Assembly: GCA_947587615.1 (NCBI GenBank)
Contig: CANPYC010000006.1
Coordinates: forward strand, 1 to 64,000
Direction: 5' to 3'
Origin: Candidatus Gastranaerophilales bacterium
GTDB lineage: Bacteria > Cyanobacteriota > Vampirovibrionia > Gastranaerophilales > Gastranaerophilaceae
Length of the DNA stretch: 64,000 nt
Below the pieces are notes generated by a model. The model was not told the origin of the DNA. It saw only the letters and a list, made by a program, of their open reading frames with translations, and made no database searches. A program made the translations under genes and the position numbers. This document shows, in pieces, positions 26,591-36,379 of the stretch. The stretch's first letter is position 1; every line of letters begins with the position of its first letter.

Positions 26591-28561
26591 TTATCCCAAC
26601 GCTACTACACCCGCTAAGGCAAGAACCAAGAAAATCAAACCATACATAATATAGCTTTGAATATTTCCGTTTTGAATTTTTTCAAATCCCGTTAAGAATT
26701 TTTCAATAGCGCTTATTACAGGCTGCAAGAAATATGCTTCTTCAACATCTTCCATGTGAAGCGAGTAATGGGCTTCCCCTTCAAACACTGCTTTTGGTTT
26801 TTTAATATCTGCAACCCTTTTAAATAGAGGAGTTAGAGTACTAATAAAAGGAGAAGCATAACTTGAAGCGCTATATTGCATATAAGGATTAGCTCTGTTA
26901 TAGCCACAGCCCCATGTTACGTGATTTTCAACATTTTTATAAATTTTAGATTTAAGAATATGTAAAAATACAATTGCAATTAACAAACCTAAGCTTACAA
27001 AAGATATTATCTGCATTAAATTTGTAATGTTGCTATAATCGCCGATTTCAACAAATATTGAAGCAGGTTTTGTTAAAACATCAAAAACAACTTCGGGGAA
27101 TATTCCAACAAATGTAATAAATAACCCTAAAATTGCCATAGGAAGAATAAATACGCTTGAATTATCTTCTTTAACCTTACTTGCGTTTTCACTTCTTGCT
27201 TCACCGAGGAAGATTATACTAAACGCTTTTGTAAAGCATAAAATTGCCATTGTGCCGACTAAAGCAAGTCCCGCAAGCGCTAAAATCATTGCAATAAATA
27301 CTATAAAATGATTAATCGTTAAACCTTTTAACATGCCGAAGTAAATTAAAAATTCGCTTATAAAACCGTTAAAAGGAGGTAAACCACAGATTGCAATCGA
27401 ACCTAGCAAAAAGAGCGCACCTGTTTTGGGCATTGATTTTAATAAACCGCCCAATATTTCAATATCTCTTGTATGGGTTTTAACATAAACGGAACCTGCC
27501 GCTAAGAATAAGAGTTCTTTAAATATAGAGTGGTTTAAAACGTGCAATATACCGCCCGTAAAACCTAGAACGGCAACGGGAGTGCAGTTATAAGTTAAAC
27601 CAATCATACCAACCCCGATACCCATTCCGATTATACCGATATTTTCAATACTATGATAAGCCAAAAGTCTTTTTAAATCATGCTGGCAAATTGCATATAA
27701 CACTCCATATAGAGCAGATATTGTTGATATTATAAGAACAAAAAAGCCTAATTTAGCGCTTGGTGTTCCTATTATATCAAGTGTTCTTAAAATTCCATAG
27801 ATACCTGTTTTAATCATAACACCCGACATTATACCCGATACATGGCTCGGTGCTGCGGGGTGAGCGTCAGGCAGCCAGTTATGAAAAGGTGTGAACCCTG
27901 CTTTTATACCAAAACCAATAAATGCCAAAATAAAAACAATATCGGCTATATAATTATCATTTGCTAAAACTGCCTTAAAGTGCGCAAAATCAAAGCTTGA
28001 AGTGTTAATTGTTAACAATACAAATGCTGCAATGATAAATACAACACTAACATGCATATAAACAAGATATTTTATACCCGATTTTATAACTTCAGCTTTT
28101 TCATGTTCAAAAATAACAAGGAAAAATGAAGATAAGCTCATTAATTCCCAAACAATTAAAAACGTCAGCGCATTTTGAACGGTTACAACCAAAAGCATTG
28201 AAGCTAAAAGCATTGGAAGAAAAATGCAGTGAGCACTTAAATCTTTTCCTTTTTCAATATAAGGTTTTAAATATCCGTTAGAGTAAATTACCCCTAAGGT
28301 TGACATAACGGAAATTACAACAACAAAAAATGCGCTTAAATTATCAAGCACAAATCTTACGTTTGGAAAAATTGTTCCAAAGTGAAGCGTGTATTCATAA
28401 TTACCGACAAATAAAGCGCTAAGTGCACTGAAGAGGGCAAAAATTGAACCTACAAGAGCGCCCAGCGTCACAAGTTTTAATTTTATTGATTGATTTTTGA
28501 CAAATAAACTCAAAAATGCGCCAAAAACCAATATAACAATTCCGATGAAAAAATTTTCCAT
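26591..28561 (-). CDS. hyfB: Antiporter-like membrane subunit (HyfB/NuoL-like)
   Basis: 656-aa polytopic membrane protein, first gene of the operon. Antiporter signatures are 'LTFLIVWELMSLSSFFLVIF' (Glu helix), 'HNWLPDAHPAAPSHVSGIMS' and 'LKRLLAYHSIENIG'. Length and the long C-terminal part match HyfB. AGAGGAAAT immediately precedes the ATG. Together the six genes give the order B-C-E-F-large-small, with no NuoEFG or hyfD homologue, so this is not complex I. Confidence 0.88.
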   Translation of the reverse strand: MENFFIGIVILVFGAFLSLFVKNQSIKLKLVTLGALVGSIFALFSALSALFVGNYEYTLHFGTIFPNVRFVLDNLSAFFVVVISVMSTLGVIYSNGYLKPYIEKGKDLSAHCIFLPMLLASMLLVVTVQNALTFLIVWELMSLSSFFLVIFEHEKAEVIKSGIKYLVYMHVSVVFIIAAFVLLTINTSSFDFAHFKAVLANDNYIADIVFILAFIGFGIKAGFTPFHNWLPDAHPAAPSHVSGIMSGVMIKTGIYGILRTLDIIGTPSAKLGFFVLIISTISALYGVLYAICQHDLKRLLAYHSIENIGIIGMGIGVGMIGLTYNCTPVAVLGFTGGILHVLNHSIFKELLFLAAGSVYVKTHTRDIEILGGLLKSMPKTGALFLLGSIAICGLPPFNGFISEFLIYFGMLKGLTINHFIVFIAMILALAGLALVGTMAILCFTKAFSIIFLGEARSENASKVKEDNSSVFILPMAILGLFITFVGIFPEVVFDVLTKPASIFVEIGDYSNITNLMQIISFVSLGLLIAIVFLHILKSKIYKNVENHVTWGCGYNRANPYMQYSASSYASPFISTLTPLFKRVADIKKPKAVFEGEAHYSLHMEDVEEAYFLQPVISAIEKFLTGFEKIQNGNIQSYIMYGLIFLVLALAGVVALG

Positions 28562-28740
28562 ATTTCCTCTTTTGTTAATGTATCAGCTACGAATTTTATT
28601 TTGTATCAAAGAAAAAGCATAATCAAGCATTAAGAAAAATTATTTTTTTCAATATACGGGTTTTTAAAATCATAATTTGTATAATTTGTTAAAAACTGCT
28701 CAAAAATACCCTTAAAAAGCTTGTAGCTGTTGAATATTAG
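28562..28740. other. Intergenic region between hyfB and the hip operator array
   Basis: AT-rich DNA with no ORF. The promoter of the minus-strand hydrogenase operon must lie here. Several weak TTGAtt-like boxes are present, but none has a clear partner, so I do not call one. Confidence 0.5.
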
Positions 28741-28910
28741 GAATTTTCCCGCTCGGTAAATTTTTGGTATTTTTGGAGTGATTTTTGATGAAATTTTCCC
28801 GCTCGGTAAATTTTTGGTATTTTTGGGGTGATTTTTGATGAAATTTTCCCGCTCGGTAAATTTTTGGTATTTTTGGGGTGATTTTTGATGAAATTTTCCC
28901 GCTCGGTAAA
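28741..28910 (+). repeat. Four-copy 50-bp direct repeat carrying palindromic operators of hipBA
   Basis: Units start at 28741, 28791 and 28841, with a 20-bp fourth at 28891. Each begins with 'TTTTCCCGCTCGGTAAA', an inverted repeat TTTnCC-N5-GGnAAA (28744-28760, 28794-28810, 28844-28860, 28894-28910). The last copy ends four bases before the -35 of the hipBA promoter. HipB proteins bind palindromes of this general kind (TATCC-N8-GGATA in Escherichia coli), so these are probably autoregulatory operators. Confidence 0.75.
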
Positions 28911-28914
28911 AAAA

Positions 28915-28943
28915 TTGATTTTTAGTAAAAATTTTAGTATTAT
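28915..28943 (+). promoter_or_regulatory. hipBA promoter
   Basis: TTGATT at 28915-28920, a 17-bp spacer, and TATTAT at 28938-28943. The expected start near 28950 leaves a short leader containing AGAAGGA before the ATG at 28965. Confidence 0.75.
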
Positions 28944-28964
28944 TTTACCTAGAAGGAAATTTTT

Positions 28965-29168
28965 ATGCAGATTGAGAACACGGACGACCTTGCAAATTTA
29001 ATTAAAACAACAAGAAAAAAGCTTAAAATAACTCAAAGCGAGCTTGCTCTTGTTTCTAATCTTGGTGTAAGGTTTATTGTTGATCTTGAAAAAGGCAAGA
29101 AAACCGCTCAAATAGGTAAAATTTTAGAAGTCTGCAATAAATTAGGCTTAAAAATTGAAATAGGTTAA
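28965..29168 (+). CDS. hipB: HipB-like antitoxin, XRE-family regulator
   Basis: 67 aa, consisting almost entirely of a helix-turn-helix ('ITQSELALVSNLGVRFIVDL') with a short beta end ('GLKIEIG') as in HipB dimers. It is expected to repress its own promoter through the palindromic array upstream and to neutralise HipA. AGAAGGA lies in front of the ATG; hipA follows after 15 bp. Confidence 0.88.
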   Translation: MQIENTDDLANLIKTTRKKLKITQSELALVSNLGVRFIVDLEKGKKTAQIGKILEVCNKLGLKIEIG

Positions 29169-29183
29169 TAACTGAATTTTATA

Positions 29184-30407
29184 ATGAAAGATTGCTTAAA
29201 AGTTTATTTAAATAATAATTTTACGGGAATACTGAACAAAGACAATAAGGGCGGTTTTGAATTTTGCTATGATAAATCCGCCAAAAGGCAATTATCCCTA
29301 AGTTTACCCTTAAAAGAAACAAAATATTCAAACAGTGAATGCAGAGGCTTTTTTAACGGACTTTTGCCCGAAAGTGAAGGAGTGAGAATATCTATCGGGA
29401 AAAAATACGGAATTAATCCTAAAAATGATTTTTCAATCCTTAAAGCAATCGGGTATGATTGCGCAGGGGCGGTTGCTTTTTTGGATGATGACAAAGTAAA
29501 TGATTTAAAAGAATATTATGACATAAAAGGAAATATACTATCTGATGACGAGTTAGAAAACAGAATCATAAACTTACCCGAAAAACCCCTTCTGTTATCA
29601 TCCGATAAAAGATTATCCTTAGCCGGTGCGCAGGATAAAACAGCGGTAATATTAATCAACAATAAAATTGCCTCCGTTGAAGACAATACCCCTACAACAC
29701 ATATTCTTAAACCTGCAATAAAAAATTATTTTGAAACAATTGAAAACGAATATATTTGTTTAACTTCAGCAAAAAAGATGGGGCTTAGAGTTCCGAATAT
29801 TCAAATCGGGAAAGCCAATAACACAAAATATTTTTTAATAGAAAGATACGATAGAATAATCACGAATAACAAAATTAAAAGACTTCATCAGGAAGATTTT
29901 TCTCAAGCCTTGAATATTCCAAGCGCTTATAAATATCAAGCGGAAGGCGGTGCAGATTTTGGGCAGTGTTTTGAAATTTTAAACAAAACAACAAAACCGA
30001 CTGTTTCAATTATGAGATTTATTGAGTTGATGATTTTTAATTATTTAATCGGAAATAACGATGCGCACGGAAAAAATTTTTCTCTTTTATATTTAGAAAA
30101 CGATGAAATCGAATTTGCCCCCGTGTATGATATTTTATGCTCTCTTGCTTATGATGATATTTCAAACAAAATGGCAATGAAAATAGGCGGCTATTATGAG
30201 CATGATTATATTCAGCTGAGGCACTTTGAAAGGCTTGCAAAAGATTGCAATATTAATTTTACTCAACTTAAAAAAGTTATCAAAAAACAATGTGATATTT
30301 TACCCGATATTGTCAAAGAAACAATTGAAGAAATAGAAAACAATATCGGAGAAAAGATTTTAAAAATTGTTTTAAAAAATTGCAAAAATTTAACTAAAGA
30401 TTTATAA
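29184..30407 (+). CDS. hipA: HipA-like serine/threonine kinase toxin
   Basis: 407 aa. The N-terminal HipA domain has 'RGFFNGLLPESEGVR' and 'GYDCAGAV'. The kinase core includes the P-loop-like 'LSLAGAQDKTAV', the catalytic loop 'IGNNDAHGKNFSLL' and the metal-binding 'APVYDIL'. Known HipA toxins phosphorylate glutamyl-tRNA synthetase or other targets and induce growth arrest; this target is unknown. All catalytic motifs look intact. An intrinsic terminator follows. Confidence 0.9.
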   Translation: MKDCLKVYLNNNFTGILNKDNKGGFEFCYDKSAKRQLSLSLPLKETKYSNSECRGFFNGLLPESEGVRISIGKKYGINPKNDFSILKAIGYDCAGAVAFLDDDKVNDLKEYYDIKGNILSDDELENRIINLPEKPLLLSSDKRLSLAGAQDKTAVILINNKIASVEDNTPTTHILKPAIKNYFETIENEYICLTSAKKMGLRVPNIQIGKANNTKYFLIERYDRIITNNKIKRLHQEDFSQALNIPSAYKYQAEGGADFGQCFEILNKTTKPTVSIMRFIELMIFNYLIGNNDAHGKNFSLLYLENDEIEFAPVYDILCSLAYDDISNKMAMKIGGYYEHDYIQLRHFERLAKDCNINFTQLKKVIKKQCDILPDIVKETIEEIENNIGEKILKIVLKNCKNLTKDL

Positions 30408-30426
30408 CAAGATATATTTATAATTT

Positions 30427-30452
30427 AAAAACCTGTTAATCAACAGGTTTTT
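30427..30452. terminator. Bidirectional intrinsic terminator between hipA and the prepilin gene
   Basis: Perfect 11-bp stem AAAAACCTGTT/AACAGGTTTTT with a 4-nt loop, U-rich in both directions, between two convergent genes. Confidence 0.88.
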
Positions 30453-30484
30453 AAATATATTTTGTATTTAATTTCAAGTTTAAA

Positions 30485-31159
30485 TCAATCACGTTGAAAT
30501 ACTGCACGTTGAGCCACAATTCCAAACGGATAAGCGTTTTTATCCGTTACAACAATCGGGAATACATCAAGTATTCTTGATTTTGATAATACATCAGGAA
30601 TCTTATAACCTTCTTCGCTCTTTCTGTCGGGATTGGGGTTTGGTTTTCTTTCACCGTTAACATCAACGATAACTAAACAGGGGATATTGTGTTCTTTACC
30701 TGTTTCATCCTGTACAGCTTTATCGTATGTGGCACAGCCATGGCTTACAAACGTTCCTACACCACCCGATAAGGTTGTAGGTTCAGCATAGTGCGGAAAT
30801 TCATATCTCATACCGTCAGCCGTAAAAAAGGCATAGTTTGATTTTCCGCCTAAAGTATAAGATGTTGATGTAGATATTACATTCATTCTGTTTTTGAACA
30901 TGCTAAAAAGGCTGTCTTCACTTTCCTGATCGTTAACTGTTTCAATAGGTCCGTAACCGTCAAGAGCAATATTAAGTTCAATTACCTGATTAATTGATGA
31001 CAAAGCTTTTTTTAAAGCCGTCTTATACTCATGTTGTTCCGTGCTTGAAATTACAGCAGGTATAGTTAAAGAAGCAATTAAACCAATAATTATGAGTGTA
31101 ATCAATGCCTCCGCTAATGTAAACGCTCTAAAACTTTTTATTATTTGTTTACTAATCAT
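30485..31159 (-). CDS. Type IV pilin-like protein with prepilin N-terminus
   Basis: 224 aa. A short basic leader precedes 'FRAFTLAEALITLIIIGLIA', the prepilin peptidase/methylation motif with Glu at +5, followed by a hydrophobic helix and a periplasmic globular domain with a Pro/Gly-rich C-terminus. Alanine at the -1 position (A|FTLAE) is common in this lineage. It stands alone; no pilus assembly genes are in the window. AAAGGTGG precedes the ATG. Confidence 0.85.
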   Translation of the reverse strand: MISKQIIKSFRAFTLAEALITLIIIGLIASLTIPAVISSTEQHEYKTALKKALSSINQVIELNIALDGYGPIETVNDQESEDSLFSMFKNRMNVISTSTSYTLGGKSNYAFFTADGMRYEFPHYAEPTTLSGGVGTFVSHGCATYDKAVQDETGKEHNIPCLVIVDVNGERKPNPNPDRKSEEGYKIPDVLSKSRILDVFPIVVTDKNAYPFGIVAQRAVFQRD

Positions 31160-31226
31160 AATTTTCCACCTTTATTTGAGTTTAGTTTATTTATTTCTTT
31201 TTGTCAATATTTTAATCGGCTTATTT

Positions 31227-32075
31227 TCAATTCAGCAAAAATTCTTCTAGGGCTGCAATTTTCATAACTTTTGCGTCGGGTTTTTTCCCGCAGTATATTT
31301 CACAAGCCCTCTGTGCTTGATATACAAGCATATCAAGACCGCAAACATATTTTTTATTGTATCGTATTGCTTTTGAAATTAATGCCGTTCTAAGAGGATT
31401 ATAGACAATATCGTAAACAATTGCGTCATCTTTTAAGCTTTCAATGTTTTTATCATCAACGGGGGACAAATCCTGTTCAAAATTTTTCATTCCGAGAGGT
31501 GTTGTATTAACTAAAATATCAACATCCGATAAACCGTTCATACACGTTGTTTGAATTGCATTAATTTTAACCTTATCAAACCTTGCTCTTAAAGTATCCA
31601 TTGTGTCTTTAGAGCTTATCGCATTTCTTGTATAAAAATCTATTTGGGCTATTCCTTTGGTATATAAGCCCGCACAAATCGCCCTTGCAGCCCCTCCTGT
31701 TCCGACAACGGCAGCTTTTTTACCTTTCAGATTAACATTTTTAATTGCTTCGACAAAACCCCAAACGTCCGTATTATAACCCGACAAAGTTGAATTTTCT
31801 TCAATTTTTACCGTATTAACGGAGCCTGTCATATTAACAAATTCATCATACTTTGATAAAAACAAAGTTAAAGGAACTTTATGAGGAATTGTGACATTAA
31901 AGCCAAAATATTTTTCTTTTTTTAAAATTTTAATTTGATTAACCAAGTCCTCGCTTTTTGTTGGCAGTATTTCATAACTTCCTTCAAGTCCTAAATCATT
32001 AAATGCTGCTTTATACAATACGGGACTTAATGAATGACCTAAAGGATAACCAATTAGCGCTAATTTATAGAACAT
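31227..32075 (-). CDS. aroE: Shikimate dehydrogenase
   Basis: NADP-dependent reduction of 3-dehydroshikimate in aromatic amino acid synthesis. 'GYPLGHSLSPVLYKAAF' is the substrate site, 'FNVTIPHKVPL' carries the catalytic Lys, 'VVGTGGAARAICAGLY' binds the nucleotide, and 'TTPLGM' follows. Length 282 aa. The start shares a base with the topA stop (TAATG), suggesting coupling. Confidence 0.95.
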   Translation of the reverse strand: MFYKLALIGYPLGHSLSPVLYKAAFNDLGLEGSYEILPTKSEDLVNQIKILKKEKYFGFNVTIPHKVPLTLFLSKYDEFVNMTGSVNTVKIEENSTLSGYNTDVWGFVEAIKNVNLKGKKAAVVGTGGAARAICAGLYTKGIAQIDFYTRNAISSKDTMDTLRARFDKVKINAIQTTCMNGLSDVDILVNTTPLGMKNFEQDLSPVDDKNIESLKDDAIVYDIVYNPLRTALISKAIRYNKKYVCGLDMLVYQAQRACEIYCGKKPDAKVMKIAALEEFLLN

Positions 32076-34351
32076 TATTCTTCATCCATCTCTCTAGAAT
32101 ACTTGCAATTTTTATTTGAGCAGGCAATTTTATTTCCTCGCTTTAAATATTTCTTAACTAAAAGGCTTCCGCAATCGGGGCATTTTTCTCCCGTCGGTTC
32201 TGCCCAAAGAGCAAAAGAACAGTCGGGATATTTTGAACAACCCCAGAAAAATGAACCGTATCTTGATTTTCTTTTAACAAGTTCGCCATCTCTTCCCGCT
32301 TTTTCGCATTCAGGGCATTTTACCCCGGATGACTCTACAATTGAAAATCTTTTTTTGCATTTTTCATTTAAACATTGATAATATTTTCCGTAAGGCCCTG
32401 TTTTAATAACCATATCAGAACCGCATTTTTCACATTTTTTATCCGTCGCTTCATCCTGCGGGATTTCAACTTTTGCTCCATCCCCTTCCATTGGAAGCGC
32501 TGTTTTACACTCGGGATAACCCGAGCATGCTAAAAATTGCTTTCCAAAACGTGAAATCTTAACTACCATGGGTTTTCCGCAATTCGGGCAAACCTTATCC
32601 GTTTGAACATCAACCCTTTTCATATTCTTTTGAGCTTCATCCAGTGTTTTTGAAAAAGGCTGCCAGAAAGAATTTAAAAACTTAATACTGTTTTGCTTAT
32701 CTTCCGCTATGTCATCCAAACTTGCTTCCATTTGGGCGGTAAATTTATAATCCATAATATCAACAAAATATTCGTTCAACTGCTTGCAGATGGCTCTACC
32801 CAGAGGAGTTGGTTTAAGAGATTTATTTTCAATTTTCTCAACATAATTTCTCTGCTGAATTTTTGTAATAATGGGCGCATAAGTAGAGGGTCTGCCTATT
32901 CCGTATTCTTCAAGCTGTTTTACTAAAGACGCTTCAGAATATCTTGAAGGCGGTTGAGTGAAGTGTTGTTCGGGTTTTAATTCTTTTAATGTTAATTCAT
33001 CACCAACAGCTAAATCAGGGAAATTTTGAGCTTTTGTATCATCCTCATCAGCATAAACCTTAATAAACCCGTCAAAAACAATTTTTGATGAACCGAGTTT
33101 AAAAATATAATCATTTGCATTAATATCAACGCTTAAATTTTTAACTTTGGCGTTTGTCATCTGAGAAGCCATAAAGCGCTCCCAGATTAGTTTATAGAGC
33201 TTATACTGCTCATTAGTTAAATATTTTTTAATACTGTCAGGCGTCTTATCGATATATGAAGGTCTGATTGCTTCATGGGCGTCTTGAGTGTTTTGAGACT
33301 TTTTAATATAAATATTGGGAGTATTAGGGTAATAATTATCCCCGTAATTGTTTAGAATGTAGTCTTTAGCTGCTGCTTGAGCGTCATCAGATATTCTTGT
33401 TGAATCCGTTCTCATATAAGTAATTAAACCGACCGAACCATCACCTAAGTCAATACCTTCATAGAGCTTTTGCGCTATTTGCATTGTTTTTGATACACCA
33501 TAACCTAACTTTGAGCTTGCTTCTCTTTGAAGAGTTGAAGTTATAAAAGGCGCTTGGGGTTTTCTTTGAGTATCTCTTGTTGTAATTTTTGAAACAAGAT
33601 ATTTAGCTCCTTCAAGTTTTTTTAGAACTTTTTTAACATCATCTTCATTTTTAAGTTCTATTTTTTCATCTTTTGAATTAACTAAAACTCTTGATAATTC
33701 AGCGCTAAATTGGGTTTTACCTTTGTTTAAGAGAGCTTCAAGGCTCCAGTATTCCTGAGGTTTAAAAGCTTCAATTTCATCTTCTCTTTCACAGATTATT
33801 TTAAGCGCAACAGATTGAACTCTTCCGGCTGAGAGCTTATAATTTTTCATTTTTTCCCAAAGTATCGGGCTGATTTTAAAACCTACAAGCTTATCTAAAA
33901 TTTGTCTTGTTTTTTGTGCTTCAACTTTTAACATATCAATTTGATGATAGTTTGCAACAGCTTCTTTTATTGCTTTTGGGGTAATTTCATTAAAAACAAT
34001 TCTAAATATTTTATCTTCCGGAAATTTTAAACATTCTTTAACATGCCATGCAATGGCTTCTCCTTCACGGTCGGGGTCGGACGCTAAATAAACTCTATCT
34101 ACCGTTTTTGCTATTTTATTCAGCTCCGTTATTACTTTCTTTTTTTCAGGGATAACTTCAAAAGTCGGTTTAAAATTATTTTCAATATCAAACCCTAAGC
34201 CTTTTGAAGCTAAATCACGAACATGCCCCATAGAAGCCTGAATAATATAGTTACTTCCGAGAATTTTACCTATTGTTTTAGATTTTGCGGGTGATTCGAC
34301 TATTACAAGAATTTTATTATTATCAGTAGTTTTAGTGGATGTTTTTGCCAT
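32075..34351 (-). CDS. topA: DNA topoisomerase I
   Basis: Type IA topoisomerase relaxing negative supercoils. The Toprim domain has 'VESPAKSKTIGKIL' and 'ASDPDREGEAIAWH', and the catalytic Tyr lies in 'LITYMRTDSTRIS'. Four C-terminal zinc ribbons are visible ('CPNCGKPMVV', 'CEKCGSDMVI', 'CPECEKAGRD', 'CPDCGSLLVK'). Length 758 aa, typical. Confidence 0.97.
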   Translation of the reverse strand: MAKTSTKTTDNNKILVIVESPAKSKTIGKILGSNYIIQASMGHVRDLASKGLGFDIENNFKPTFEVIPEKKKVITELNKIAKTVDRVYLASDPDREGEAIAWHVKECLKFPEDKIFRIVFNEITPKAIKEAVANYHQIDMLKVEAQKTRQILDKLVGFKISPILWEKMKNYKLSAGRVQSVALKIICEREDEIEAFKPQEYWSLEALLNKGKTQFSAELSRVLVNSKDEKIELKNEDDVKKVLKKLEGAKYLVSKITTRDTQRKPQAPFITSTLQREASSKLGYGVSKTMQIAQKLYEGIDLGDGSVGLITYMRTDSTRISDDAQAAAKDYILNNYGDNYYPNTPNIYIKKSQNTQDAHEAIRPSYIDKTPDSIKKYLTNEQYKLYKLIWERFMASQMTNAKVKNLSVDINANDYIFKLGSSKIVFDGFIKVYADEDDTKAQNFPDLAVGDELTLKELKPEQHFTQPPSRYSEASLVKQLEEYGIGRPSTYAPIITKIQQRNYVEKIENKSLKPTPLGRAICKQLNEYFVDIMDYKFTAQMEASLDDIAEDKQNSIKFLNSFWQPFSKTLDEAQKNMKRVDVQTDKVCPNCGKPMVVKISRFGKQFLACSGYPECKTALPMEGDGAKVEIPQDEATDKKCEKCGSDMVIKTGPYGKYYQCLNEKCKKRFSIVESSGVKCPECEKAGRDGELVKRKSRYGSFFWGCSKYPDCSFALWAEPTGEKCPDCGSLLVKKYLKRGNKIACSNKNCKYSREMDEE

Positions 34352-34358
34352 AATTAAC

Positions 34359-35456
34359 CTATTTTAAGATATAATATTTATTGTTCATTTGTTTAATTAA
34401 ACCTTTTAATTCAAGCTCTGTCAAGGTGGTCATAATATCAACCGTATTTTGTTTTGAAATAAGAGCTATTTCATCAAAAGTTTTAGCTTCCATAGATATT
34501 ATATCTAAAATATTTTTTTGTATATCATTTAATTCTAAATTATAATCTTCAACAGATTGCATACTTTCCCAGCCAAGTTGCTCCAGTAAATCTGAAGCCT
34601 TTGAAACAATACCCGCCCCGTTTTTTATAAGATTATAAATTCCTGAAGTATTCGGATTCATAATATTACCCGGTATGCACATTAATTCTCTGTTATAATC
34701 AAGCGTTAAATTAGCACTAATCATTGCACCCGACTTTATTTGAGCTTCCGCAACAAGCGTTCCTTTTGACATGCCTGTTATAATTCTGTTTCTTTGAGGA
34801 AAATGATAGTTCACGGGTTGAACCTTTAAGGGATATTCACTGAAAATCAAACCGTTATTTTGAACAATATCAAAATACAGCTTCTTATTTGAATAAGGAT
34901 AGATAATATCTAATCCCGAGGCAATAACCCCAATTGTCGTTAAATTATTTTTAAGTGCGCTGATATGCGCCTGAGCGTCAATTCCGTAGGCTAAACCCGA
35001 AACAATAACAATTTTAGAATTATTCAAACCCGATATTATATTATCAAGAGCAATTTTAGCTTCATTTGTTGCTTTTCTTGAACCTACAACAGCTAAAGTA
35101 TAATCATAAGAAATTTTTTCAATATCTCCAAGATAATATAAAGCCAAAGGAAAATCGGGAATTTCTTTTAAAAGGGGAGGATATTTTTCATCTTCATAGG
35201 TTATAATATTAACTCTTTCATCCAAAAAAGCGTTTTTATAACACAAATCTACATCAATTTTATCTCTTTTATCAACATAAGTTCTTGGAATATTTATATC
35301 GAGCTTTTCACACATTTTTTGAATTTCTGTTTCATCTGCCAAAAAAGCATGCTTAATATCATAATCAAAATATTCAAAAATTTGCGACTTAAACAAAGGG
35401 TTAACAAAAAGATAACTGAAAGCAGAGTAATATTTTATTTTTTCTATATCTTTCAT
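34359..35456 (-). CDS. dprA: DNA-processing protein DprA/Smf
   Basis: Loads RecA on incoming single-stranded DNA during transformation. The Rossmann-like core has 'AVVGSRKATNEAK', 'VSGLAYGIDAQAH', 'IIYPYSNKKLY' and 'FPQRNRIITGMSKGTLVAEA', followed by a C-terminal winged-helix (DprA WH) region. Length 365 aa. Its start overlaps the TPR gene stop by 4 bp (ATGA). Together with the prepilin gene it hints at DNA uptake ability. Confidence 0.93.
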   Translation of the reverse strand: MKDIEKIKYYSAFSYLFVNPLFKSQIFEYFDYDIKHAFLADETEIQKMCEKLDINIPRTYVDKRDKIDVDLCYKNAFLDERVNIITYEDEKYPPLLKEIPDFPLALYYLGDIEKISYDYTLAVVGSRKATNEAKIALDNIISGLNNSKIVIVSGLAYGIDAQAHISALKNNLTTIGVIASGLDIIYPYSNKKLYFDIVQNNGLIFSEYPLKVQPVNYHFPQRNRIITGMSKGTLVAEAQIKSGAMISANLTLDYNRELMCIPGNIMNPNTSGIYNLIKNGAGIVSKASDLLEQLGWESMQSVEDYNLELNDIQKNILDIISMEAKTFDEIALISKQNTVDIMTTLTELELKGLIKQMNNKYYILK

Positions 35457-36379
35457 TTGTTTTTAAGCCTCAAATATTCCTGATTAACGGAACTTAAATC
35501 AAAAGTTAAAGTATTCTTATTTTCAAGTGCTAAAGCTAAATAATCAACTCTTGCTTTATTATCTGATTTTAATTCAAAAATTCTTGATAATAAATAATAA
35601 ACATCCCCGTTTTTAGAATTTTTTTCCAGAGCATTTAATATTTTTTGCGCTTCATTAATTTTATTTTTACTAATCAGAATTTGAATTAAAAGTTTTATTG
35701 CTTCCCAGTCTTTAGTATTCTTTTCAATTGTTTTTTTAAGCATTAAAATAGCGTCATCACTTCGATTTAACTCCCAGTATATTTGAGCAATATTAAAATA
35801 TGCCCATGCGTAATCAGGAGATAACTCCAAAACTTTTCTATATTCTAAAAGGGCAAAATCATACTGTTTTGTTTTTTTATATTCATTTGCAAGATTAAAA
35901 TGTGCAAAATAGTCGCTATAATTATATTCAATAGCTTTTTTATAACATTTAATCGCCATATCTGAATTATTTTCCTTGGAATATAATACTCCTATGGAAA
36001 AAAAAGCGTTAGCGTCCTCGTTTTTATAAAATATTACTTTTTTAAAGTTTTCCATCGCAGCTGTACTATCGCCAAGGGTTTCATAAACAAGCGCAAGGTT
36101 ATACAAAAAATCAGGCTCTTGGGGCTTTAATTCAACGGCTTTTTCATAAGCATTAAGAGCAAGTTTATAATTTTTCAGCTTCTCGTAGCATATTCCCAAG
36201 TTAAAGTATAAATCAGCGTCCGAAGGAAAAACCTTCAACAAATATTTAATATGAAAAAGAGCAGTATCTTCAAAACCAAAATCAAGGCACTGCATTATAA
36301 GCTCGCGCCTTGCTTGAAAATTATTCGGATTTAGTTTAATTGCCGTTTGAAGATTTTCAAATCTTTCAGTTTCGTTCAT
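35453..36379 (-). CDS. Tetratricopeptide repeat protein
   Basis: 308 aa composed of about seven or eight TPR units with the W-LG-Y-A-F-A-P pattern, for example 'ADLYFNLGICYEKLKNYKLA' and 'AWAYFNIAQIYWELNRSDDA'. No signal peptide, so probably cytosolic, acting as a protein-binding scaffold. Overlaps the gene upstream by 14 bp and dprA by 4 bp. Partner unknown. Confidence 0.85.
   Translation of the reverse strand: MNETERFENLQTAIKLNPNNFQARRELIMQCLDFGFEDTALFHIKYLLKVFPSDADLYFNLGICYEKLKNYKLALNAYEKAVELKPQEPDFLYNLALVYETLGDSTAAMENFKKVIFYKNEDANAFFSIGVLYSKENNSDMAIKCYKKAIEYNYSDYFAHFNLANEYKKTKQYDFALLEYRKVLELSPDYAWAYFNIAQIYWELNRSDDAILMLKKTIEKNTKDWEAIKLLIQILISKNKINEAQKILNALEKNSKNGDVYYLLSRIFELKSDNKARVDYLALALENKNTLTFDLSSVNQEYLRLKNK

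Noticed and set aside
21311-28561. Respiratory complex I
   Set aside because: Gene set and order match hydrogenase-4/Ehr modules; nuoE, nuoF, nuoG and nuoA/J/K sets are absent.
28741-28910. Regular repeats that could be taken for a CRISPR array
   Set aside because: The whole 50-bp unit, including the segment between palindromes, is repeated almost identically; there are no variable spacers and no cas genes. The position before hipB fits operators.
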